This document shows positions 1-5,590 of a DNA stretch of 7,606 nucleotides, in pieces. A program made the position numbers and the translations under genes. Under the pieces are notes generated by a model. That model was not told where the DNA came from and searched no databases. It was given only the letters and a program-made list of their open reading frames with translations. The stretch spans positions 1 to 7,606 of the forward strand of contig JAOASV010000155.1 of NCBI GenBank assembly GCA_030158535.1, read 5' to 3'. The stretch is from Sediminibacterium sp. (GTDB lineage Bacteria > Bacteroidota > Bacteroidia > Chitinophagales > Chitinophagaceae). Within the stretch, counting starts at the first letter, position 1, and every line of letters begins with the position of its first letter.

Positions 1-1371
1 AATACCACGGGGTATAGTGTAAAAAATATTCCTTGGAAAAATGGTAAAGGCGATCTATTAGCAGACATTGCAGCTTCTTGTAAAAAATATGGACTTAATC
101 TTGGTGTATATATTTATCCGGGTGATGTTAAATATGGTGCTGGTATTGGTAGCGGTGGTAAAACCACAAATCCTGATTTGCAAGAAGCCTACAATAAAGT
201 TTTTAGACAACAACTCACTGAAGTGCTCACCAATTACGGACCCATGCTAGAAGTTTGGTTTGACGGTAATTGCATTGTAGACATAGACGATATTCTTGAA
301 AAGCACGCTAGCCAATCCGTTATATTTCAGAGTAAAAAAGCTTCCATTAGGTGGCCTGGATCAGAGTCTGGCATGCTTGCTTACCCTGCCTGGAATAGTT
401 TAACTAGTAAAGACCTTAACAGCGGTATTTCTACCCAGTACAATGACGATCCTAATGGAGATGCCTGGGCGCCACTAGAAGCCGATGCACCACTTTATAA
501 TCATAATTGGTTTTGGAATCCAACCAACGAAAAAAAGAGAAAGTCTTTACAAAACCTAATCGATATGTATTATAAATCGGCGGGTTATGGTGGTGTTATG
601 CTACTTAATGCCTCTCCGGATACTACCGGTAAAATTACAGACGGTGATAAAAACTCATATCGTGCACTTGGCCAAACCATTCAACAAAGATTTTCTAATC
701 CGCTAAAGCAACTAAATAATAAAAAAGGGATCATTTTTACTATTTCATTTGATAAACCCACCGCCGTTAATCATATAGTTATTGAAGAAGATTACCGTTA
801 TGGACACCGCATCAGAAACTATACTGTACAGGGTAAAATAAATAACAAGTGGGAAGTTATTACCAAAGGATCATCGGTGGGTCGTAAAAAAATTGATGCT
901 TTTGCTACTCAAAATGTAACGGAACTAAAACTCACAATTGATGCACATGTAAATACCCCGCTTATACGATCTCTAAAAGTATACCATGTAAATGGCTACA
1001 TCCACAACCCTGCACCCACCGAAACCAACGACTGGGCTATTTGTGGCAACTGGGATACTAAAACATTTAAAAATAATAAAGACACGATTACACTAGATTT
1101 AAGTAAGTATATTACAACACCAGGCCAGTATGAAGTAAAGTTTTTAGCAGATGTAGCTGTAACGGGTACATCCATAGATTCAGCAATCATAAATTTTGAA
1201 AATCAAAATACCATGCAGTCGTATCTTACTAAAAAAGACCATCAAACATTTTACATCAATAGAACTTCTCAAATAAGTACCAACAGTTCTTCTGTCCTTA
1301 CATTATTTATGCGTTCCGATAACAACGTTTTTCAAAATAGAGGGGTATTTAAAATTCGAAAACGACCATAA
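1..1371 (+). CDS. GH29 alpha-L-fucosidase, 5'-truncated by the window edge
   Basis: Exo-acting glycoside hydrolase that releases terminal L-fucose with retention of configuration; probably periplasmic or surface-exposed, though the signal peptide would lie off the left edge. The frame is open from base 1 and encodes 456 residues before TAA. Numbered from base 1, the family motifs run in order: VKNIPWKNGKGD near residues 9-20, EVWFDG with Asp88 as the expected nucleophile, RWPGSESG with Glu122 as a candidate acid/base, HNWFWNP near 168-174 and LNASPDTTG near 202-209. About 30-50 residues of the usual catalytic domain are missing along with the signal peptide. Residues about 238-330 look like a discoidin-type (F5/8C) beta-sandwich. 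Residues about 331-456 form a further beta-rich module I cannot assign. The GAGIGSGG and WFDGNC segments mark a subgroup distinct from the next gene's. The next ATG starts 9 bases after the stop, so the two are an operon. Family certain; substrate linkage unknown. Confidence 0.95.
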   Translation, partial: NTTGYSVKNIPWKNGKGDLLADIAASCKKYGLNLGVYIYPGDVKYGAGIGSGGKTTNPDLQEAYNKVFRQQLTEVLTNYGPMLEVWFDGNCIVDIDDILEKHASQSVIFQSKKASIRWPGSESGMLAYPAWNSLTSKDLNSGISTQYNDDPNGDAWAPLEADAPLYNHNWFWNPTNEKKRKSLQNLIDMYYKSAGYGGVMLLNASPDTTGKITDGDKNSYRALGQTIQQRFSNPLKQLNNKKGIIFTISFDKPTAVNHIVIEEDYRYGHRIRNYTVQGKINNKWEVITKGSSVGRKKIDAFATQNVTELKLTIDAHVNTPLIRSLKVYHVNGYIHNPAPTETNDWAICGNWDTKTFKNNKDTITLDLSKYITTPGQYEVKFLADVAVTGTSIDSAIINFENQNTMQSYLTKKDHQTFYINRTSQISTNSSSVLTLFMRSDNNVFQNRGVFKIRKRP

Positions 1372-1380
1372 GCAAAAACT

Positions 1381-2769
1381 ATGTTTAAAAAATATTGGAT
1401 TTTTGTTGCAATAGTGGTAAGCGTTAGTGGCGCAGCCGCTCAAAACACGCAAAGCGATATCCTTAAACCATCTGCCGCACAACTTGCTTGGCAAAAAGCA
1501 GAAATTGGCGTACTTATTTCTTATGATTTACCGGTATTTCAGGGCACTCCATACAATCAGGCACAAAACAGAATTACGCCGTTTACAAATGCCAATATAT
1601 TTAACCCTACAAAACTCAATACCGATCAGTGGATACAAGCCGCTAAAGCAGGTGGAGCAAAATTTGCAGTGCTCACCGTTACACATGAAACAGGATTTGC
1701 TCTATATCAAAGTGATGTAAACCCCTATTGTATGAAAGCGCTAACATTTCAAAATGGTAAGGGCGATATTGTACGTGATTTTGTAAACTCTTGTCGTAAA
1801 TATGGCATTGAGCCTGGGATTTATGTGGGCATTAGATGGAACTCATATTTAGGCATTCATGATTTTAAAGTAGAAGGAACAAGTGAATTTGCAAAGCGCA
1901 GACAAGCCGCTTATAAAAATATGTGTGAAGGGATGGTAACCGAACTTTGCACCCGCTACGGTAATTTATTTATGATATGGTTTGATGGTGGCGCCGATGA
2001 TCCATCTAAAAACGGACCAAACATTTTACCCATAGTCACCAAATATCAACCCAATTGTCTCTTTTACCACAACGCTCAAAAAGCAGACTTTAGATGGGGT
2101 GGTTCCGAATCTGGAACAGTACCCTACCCTTCATGGTCTACATTTCCATTTGTGTTTTCACATGCAGCTAGACAAGACACCATTTTTGCCAATAATTTTG
2201 CACTCTTAAAAACAGGATCTCCCACTGGTAAATATTGGATGCCTGCCATGAGTGACGCGCCGCTTCGAGGACACAAAGGCGGCCACGATTGGTTCTGGAA
2301 CCCTAACGAAGACCATCATGTAAACCCATTAGATAAAATGATGAGCATGTATTACGGATCAGTGGGACATAATTCTACGCTTATTCTTGGCATTACACCA
2401 GACAATAGAGGCCTTATTCCAAACGTAGATGTACAAAGGCTTACCGAGTGGGGCGATAGCGTTAAAAAAGTATTTAAAACACCAATAGCAAATTGGTCAA
2501 CTAAAAATAAAGATTACACCATTAATATTCCATCACAAAAAGTGTTTAGCAAAATTGTATTGCAAGAAAATATCCAAGAAGGAGAACGCGTTCGCTCTTT
2601 TGTAGTAGAAGCCAATATAAATGGCGAATGGAAAATTATCAAAGAAGGAAGTTGTATTGGCCACAAATACATTGGACTATTAGAAAAGCCTATTACAGCT
2701 AGCAGTGTAAGATTGAAAATATTAACCTCTACCGCAAATCCGATGATGCAAAATTTTGCAGTGTATTAA
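1381..2769 (+). CDS. GH29 alpha-L-fucosidase, secreted, complete
   Basis: Complete 462-residue secreted alpha-L-fucosidase. Residues 1-20 are a signal peptide (Lys3-Lys4, hydrophobic core, AAA before Gln21), which supports the ATG at 1381; the upstream spacer is A-rich without Shine-Dalgarno. Substrate-pocket motifs of GH29 are present in modified form: THETGF at 101-106 stands where many members have KHHDGF, WFDGG carries the expected nucleophile Asp202, RWGGSESG carries Glu243 as candidate acid/base, MSDAPLRG is at 290-297 and HDWFWNP at 302-308. Residues about 373-462 form a discoidin-like beta-sandwich ending the protein; the extra C-terminal module of the upstream gene is absent. It is similar in plan to the upstream fucosidase but far diverged, so this is not a recent duplication. 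Co-transcribed with it across a 9-base gap. Reaction confidently inferred from the family; the preferred linkage cannot be read from sequence. Confidence 0.96.
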   Translation: MFKKYWIFVAIVVSVSGAAAQNTQSDILKPSAAQLAWQKAEIGVLISYDLPVFQGTPYNQAQNRITPFTNANIFNPTKLNTDQWIQAAKAGGAKFAVLTVTHETGFALYQSDVNPYCMKALTFQNGKGDIVRDFVNSCRKYGIEPGIYVGIRWNSYLGIHDFKVEGTSEFAKRRQAAYKNMCEGMVTELCTRYGNLFMIWFDGGADDPSKNGPNILPIVTKYQPNCLFYHNAQKADFRWGGSESGTVPYPSWSTFPFVFSHAARQDTIFANNFALLKTGSPTGKYWMPAMSDAPLRGHKGGHDWFWNPNEDHHVNPLDKMMSMYYGSVGHNSTLILGITPDNRGLIPNVDVQRLTEWGDSVKKVFKTPIANWSTKNKDYTINIPSQKVFSKIVLQENIQEGERVRSFVVEANINGEWKIIKEGSCIGHKYIGLLEKPITASSVRLKILTSTANPMMQNFAVY

Positions 2770-2773
2770 TGGT

Positions 2774-3055
2774 TTATTTTTTCCCTTCTAGTTTGTTTAC
2801 ATAATCCAAACTACCCAGCCTAAACCTGAAAGGCACTTTTGTGCGCTTTTCAAATTGAAACTCTTGTTTACAAAAAAAGGGGAGCCCTTTTACGTAATTA
2901 TTAGGTGCAAGTATTTGAACGGGCCTATTTCGCAAACTGTCATTTTTTTTAACGCCATGTATAGCAATGGGTTTCATTTGAAAACGCACTTGGCCGGTAG
3001 CTGCAGATGCAACAAGGATTAAACCCATAAATGCTAGTAAGCGCCTCATAGACAT
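2774..3055 (-). CDS. Small secreted protein of unknown function
   Basis: A 93-residue protein if started at the ATG whose first base is 3055; a second ATG at 3049 gives 91 residues and an equally good signal peptide. An extended reading from TTG at 3070 is less likely because a promoter-like box overlaps it. The N-terminus (MSMRRLLAFMGLILVASAATG) has two arginines, a hydrophobic core and a plausible cleavage before Gln22, so export to the periplasm is likely. The mature part is basic, with a single cysteine in LPFFCKQEF and a C-terminal RFRLGSLDYVNKLEGK segment. I recall similar C-terminal endings in small unnamed Bacteroidota proteins, but this is from memory and has no function attached. 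It converges on the fucosidase operon, stop to stop with 4 bases between. Coding status is supported by the signal peptide and sensible composition; function unknown. Confidence 0.72.
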   Translation of the reverse strand: MSMRRLLAFMGLILVASAATGQVRFQMKPIAIHGVKKNDSLRNRPVQILAPNNYVKGLPFFCKQEFQFEKRTKVPFRFRLGSLDYVNKLEGKK

Positions 3056-3059
3056 GCTA

Positions 3060-3067
3060 TAAAAGTA
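3060..3067 (-). promoter_or_regulatory. Possible -7 promoter box for the small secreted protein
   Basis: On the minus strand this reads TACTTTTA, a one-mismatch version of the Bacteroidota -7 element TAnnTTTG. It ends 4 bases before the ATG at 3055, which would put transcription start at or beside the start codon. No TTG is found at the expected 18-21 base distance upstream, and such boxes are frequent by chance in AT-rich DNA. Confidence 0.3.
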
Positions 3068-3120
3068 CAACAGTTGAGATAAAAAAATAAATCAACCATT
3101 CTGTTAAACAAAAACAGGAC

Positions 3121-3225
3121 ATGTGTGTTTTTATGATAGACAATATCAAAATCATGCACACCAACCCAAACACTCACAGCATAACTAGCTGGGAATCATA
3201 CTTATCGGATTTAGAGTTCGAATAG
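3121..3225 (+). other. Doubtful 34-codon small ORF upstream of the SRAP gene
   Basis: An ATG at 3121, preceded by AACAGGAC, opens a 34-residue frame ending in WESYLSDLEFE and a TAG at 3223-3225. It lies in the same frame as the SRAP gene and 21 bases ahead of it. It has no recognisable domain or signal peptide. It is listed because it fills most of the intergenic space and has a weak AGGA-like motif; chance is the likelier explanation. Confidence 0.15.
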
Positions 3226-3235
3226 TACCGTTTTG

Positions 3236-3243
3236 TATCTTTA
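3236..3243 (+). promoter_or_regulatory. Probable -7 promoter box of the SRAP gene
   Basis: TATCTTTA matches the Bacteroidota -7 consensus TAnnTTTG except for the last base. It ends 3 bases before the ATG at 3247, so transcription would start at about the start codon, implying a leaderless or nearly leaderless mRNA. A convincing -33 TTG is not visible at normal spacing, only TTC at 3217-3219 with 16 bases between. Confidence 0.42.
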
Positions 3244-3246
3244 AAC

Positions 3247-3975
3247 ATGTGTTATTTTAACAGCCTTGTAGCACCAGCAGGTGCGGATATATCCATTAAA
3301 GGAACAACCAAAAAACTAGCGCCAACAAATAAGCCCCTCCAAAGTGGGTTTAACTATAGCAATTGGCCTATAATTAAAGGCAGTACCAAAGATTTTACCA
3401 TCGAAAATGCCCATTGGGAACTCATTGCCCCATGGGTTAAAACTTTAAAAGAAGCCGAGGCTGGACGTGAAAAATTTAACACACTCAACGCCACTTCTGA
3501 ACGTTTATTAGAAAGTAAATTATTTAAACCAGCTGCCCTGCAATATAGATGTCTTGTGCCTTCTACCGGATTTTTTGAATGGCGACATTACAAACCAATA
3601 GGTGCAAAAAAAGTTATTGCTTACCCATATTTTATTTCACTCAAAGATCAGCCGCTTTTTTACATGGCGGGCATTTACCAGCCCTGGACCGATAAAGAAT
3701 CAGGCGAAACCATGGATACTTTTTCTATTGTTACCACAAAAGCAAATAACCTCATGGAACAAATCCATAACAAGAAAAAAAGAATGCCTACCATTTTAAA
3801 TGAAGCACAGGCTGGCGAGTGGTTGCAGCCAAATTTATCTGAATCTAAAATAATGGAGCTCGCATCCAGCGCATATGACGCATCGTCCATGAGCGCCTAC
3901 ACTATAGACAAAAGTTTTAGAACATCGAGCAACCCTTTGGATCAATTTGAATATGCTGAGCTCCCAATAGTTTAA
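3247..3975 (+). CDS. SRAP-family abasic-site protein (YedK/HMCES type)
   Basis: A 242-residue SOS response-associated peptidase family protein. Members bind abasic sites in single-stranded DNA and form a thiazolidine crosslink through the amino-terminal cysteine after Met removal, shielding the lesion at forks. Cys2 is present (MCYFNS), so the ATG at 3247 is the true start. Other landmarks in order: AHWELIAPW at about 55-63, corresponding to the WGLIPSW motif; LNATSE with Asn81; VPSTGFFEW with catalytic Glu111; VTTKAN; and IHNKKKRMPTIL with catalytic His174. All core residues (Cys2, Asn81, Glu111, His174) are kept. The NAR motif common in this family reads NAT here, so Thr83 replaces the DNA-contacting Arg. 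Length is ordinary. It stands alone, with no SOS partner gene beside it, and I see no obvious LexA box in the upstream 180 bases. Confidence 0.95.
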   Translation: MCYFNSLVAPAGADISIKGTTKKLAPTNKPLQSGFNYSNWPIIKGSTKDFTIENAHWELIAPWVKTLKEAEAGREKFNTLNATSERLLESKLFKPAALQYRCLVPSTGFFEWRHYKPIGAKKVIAYPYFISLKDQPLFYMAGIYQPWTDKESGETMDTFSIVTTKANNLMEQIHNKKKRMPTILNEAQAGEWLQPNLSESKIMELASSAYDASSMSAYTIDKSFRTSSNPLDQFEYAELPIV

Positions 3976-4010
3976 TTAATTTGAAAAAATTAAATCGTAT
4001 TTAACATACC

Positions 4011-4034
4011 AAATCTAAATCCAAAGATTTTCTT
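4011..4034 (+). terminator. Weak hairpin after the SRAP gene, possible terminator
   Basis: AAATCT (4011-4016) and AGATTT (4025-4030) form a 6-base inverted repeat with an 8-base loop, followed by TCTT. It lies between the SRAP stop and the next promoter, the right place for a terminator, but the stem is AT-rich and the T-tract short. Confidence 0.22.
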
Positions 4035-4062
4035 AAAATATGTCAACTTCTAGCAGCTTCGT

Positions 4063-4091
4063 TTGTTAATAATAAGAACTTGTTAATTTCG
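4063..4091 (+). promoter_or_regulatory. Bacteroidota-type promoter of the efflux operon
   Basis: TTG at 4063-4065 (as TTTG from 4062) is followed after 18 bases by TAATTTCG at 4084-4091, which matches the phylum's -33 TTG / -7 TAnnTTTG arrangement with one mismatch in the -7 box. The ATG at 4100 lies 8 bases beyond the box, so the leader would be only a few bases long. This is the only place in the window where both elements have correct spacing, and it sits directly before the three-gene unit ending in the RND permease. Confidence 0.5.
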
Positions 4092-4099
4092 CGGCACAA

Positions 4100-4420
4100 A
4101 TGGCTAGCACTCAACCAAGCAACTGGATAAAAATGGTACTCATGATACTATGCATGCAAATGCTCAGTAATGGTATTGTCCTACCCTACCTTGATGCAGC
4201 AACTTCCATAACAAAACTAGTTTCTACCAATCAAGAAGAAGCACCAACCGAATCTGAAGATAACGGTATAGAAAAATCCACGTCTATTGACGCCATTGAA
4301 ATAGCTAAAAAGGATCCGGTATATCCAAATACAAAAGGACTCAAAATTATCCCCCTAGATAATACCGCTGCCTCATTGTATCAGCCCGAGTTACATACGC
4401 CTCCTCCCAAAACCGCCTAG
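4100..4420 (+). CDS. Small membrane-anchored or exported protein of unknown function, head of efflux operon
   Basis: A 106-residue protein that I do not recognise. Residues about 12-30 form one hydrophobic stretch preceded by Lys11, either an uncleaved anchor or a signal peptide. Residues 42-75 are acidic, Ser/Thr-rich and probably disordered (QEEAPTESEDNG). The C-terminus is proline-rich with a single histidine (ELHTPPPKTA). The start is supported by the promoter ending 8 bases before it. The adaptor gene begins 64 bases after its stop on the same strand without a strong terminator, so co-transcription with the efflux genes is likely. That suggests an accessory or sensing role for the pump, but this is inference from position only. 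It has no TetR-, MarR- or two-component-like helix-turn-helix, so it is not an evident regulator. Confidence 0.68.
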   Translation: MASTQPSNWIKMVLMILCMQMLSNGIVLPYLDAATSITKLVSTNQEEAPTESEDNGIEKSTSIDAIEIAKKDPVYPNTKGLKIIPLDNTAASLYQPELHTPPPKTA

Positions 4421-4426
4421 CGTTTA

Positions 4427-4448
4427 TTAGCTGCTTGCTAACTCTTTT
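4427..4448 (+). terminator. Weak intercistronic hairpin, possible attenuator
   Basis: TTAGC (4427-4431) and GCTAA (4437-4441) form a 5-base stem with a 5-base loop, followed by CTCTTTT. It could reduce read-through from the small gene into the adaptor gene or mark a processing site. The stem is short, so it may have no function. Confidence 0.2.
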
Positions 4449-4471
4449 CATCACTATTTTATTGCTTCAAG

Positions 4472-4479
4472 TAAATTTT
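4472..4479 (+). promoter_or_regulatory. Possible internal -7 box before the adaptor gene
   Basis: TAAATTTT resembles TAnnTTTG with one mismatch and ends 5 bases before the adaptor ATG at 4485. No TTG lies at suitable distance, so a secondary promoter is only a possibility; AT-rich spacer is the simpler reading. Confidence 0.15.
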
Positions 4480-4484
4480 AATCA

Positions 4485-5576
4485 ATGACTAAGATTGCAT
4501 TGTCTATCCTACTATTATTGACTTTAACGTCCTGTTCTGAAAATACGCCTACTCCCGAAATCAAATCGTATCAAGTCGTTAACCCAATCATTACCGATAC
4601 GACTTATGAACGGGAATATGCTACTACCATTAATTCTTTACAAAACGTTGAAATCAGAAATAAAGTAAGAGGCTTTATTGAAGAAATCTATGTAGACGAG
4701 GGTCAAAAAGTACAAACTGGACAAATTCTATTTGCACTCAACAGTAAAGAACTTGAGCAACAAATACACAAAGCAGAAGCTACTATACAAAGTGCGCAGG
4801 CTGAATTAAAAGGTGTCGAAATAGAATACGACAATACAAAAAAGCTATTTGATAAAAATATTGTTGCAAAATCTGAACTTGATTTATGGGCCACAAAAGT
4901 AGCACTTCAAAAAGCTAAATTAAGTGCTGCAAAGGTTGAAAAAGAGCAAGCTACACTTCACTTTCAGTTCACTAAAATTAGAGCGCCTTTTAATGGCGTT
5001 ATCAATAGAATTCCATTTAAAAAAGGAAGTCTAGTAGATGAAGGTGCCCTACTAACATCTATTTCAAACAATGAATTTGTATATGCTTATTACAACGTTT
5101 CAGAAATAGATTATTTAGAATATGCACAGGACAATAACAAATCAAACAACAAGGTTAAACTGGTTTTAGCCAACAATACCCTATACCCCCAACAAGGTGT
5201 AATTGAAACCACCGAATCAGAATTTGATGCTTCAACCGGAAACATCGCATTTAGGGCAAAATTTCCAAATCAGAGCCGGTTATTAAAACAAGGATCTAGT
5301 GGTAAAATATTAGCGCCCTCCCATTTTAAAAATGCAATATTAATTCCACAAAAAGCCACATTTGAAGTACAAGGAAATATATACGTCTACGTCGTAGACA
5401 AACAAAATAAAGTGGGTATTAAAAAAATTAATCCCGTTGTAAGGTTATCTAATTTTTTTGTTTTAGATATAGGCCTAGAAAAAACAGATGCCATCATTTT
5501 AGAGGGTATTCAATCTGTTAAAGAAGGTGACATTATTAAGTCACAGCTCGTTCAAATGCCTTCATTTTCGAAATAA
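4485..5576 (+). CDS. RND efflux periplasmic adaptor lipoprotein (membrane fusion protein)
   Basis: A 363-residue AcrA/MexA-type adaptor that bridges the inner-membrane RND pump and an outer-membrane channel. Residues 1-16 are a lipoprotein signal with lipobox LTSC, placing the acylated residue at Cys17 and supporting the ATG at 4485. The first half of the barrel-sandwich (lipoyl-like) domain includes IYVDEGQKVQTGQ at about 68-80. Residues about 88-160 form the Gln/Lys/Glu-rich coiled-coil hairpin, and the second lipoyl half includes IRAPFNG at 165-171. A beta-barrel follows at about 195-275, then the membrane-proximal domain. Length and domain order are normal for HAE1-associated adaptors. 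The permease starts 14 bases after the stop, so the two are co-transcribed and presumably work together. Substrate cannot be predicted; metal-binding histidine clusters typical of heavy-metal adaptors are absent, favouring organic substrates. Confidence 0.96.
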   Translation: MTKIALSILLLLTLTSCSENTPTPEIKSYQVVNPIITDTTYEREYATTINSLQNVEIRNKVRGFIEEIYVDEGQKVQTGQILFALNSKELEQQIHKAEATIQSAQAELKGVEIEYDNTKKLFDKNIVAKSELDLWATKVALQKAKLSAAKVEKEQATLHFQFTKIRAPFNGVINRIPFKKGSLVDEGALLTSISNNEFVYAYYNVSEIDYLEYAQDNNKSNNKVKLVLANNTLYPQQGVIETTESEFDASTGNIAFRAKFPNQSRLLKQGSSGKILAPSHFKNAILIPQKATFEVQGNIYVYVVDKQNKVGIKKINPVVRLSNFFVLDIGLEKTDAIILEGIQSVKEGDIIKSQLVQMPSFSK

Positions 5577-5590
5577 ACAAAGAAATTAAA

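Noticed and set aside
3211..3230. GAGTTCGAATAG resembles a tRNA T-loop
   Set aside because: The flanks do not pair into a 5-base T-stem, and no acceptor, D or anticodon arm can be folded around it.
3675..3890. Minus-strand open frame inside the SRAP gene
   Set aside because: It lies opposite the conserved Glu/His catalytic region of the SRAP gene and has no supporting signal.
3971..3994. TTTAATT / AATTAAA inverted repeat overlapping the SRAP stop as a terminator
   Set aside because: Stem made only of A and T with a 10-base loop and no T-run behind it; not stable enough to support.
5385..5399. Perfect inverted repeat GTCTAC-GTC-GTAGAC
   Set aside because: It lies within the adaptor gene encoding ordinary Val/Tyr/Asp residues, has no T-tract and no second copy in the window; chance is sufficient.
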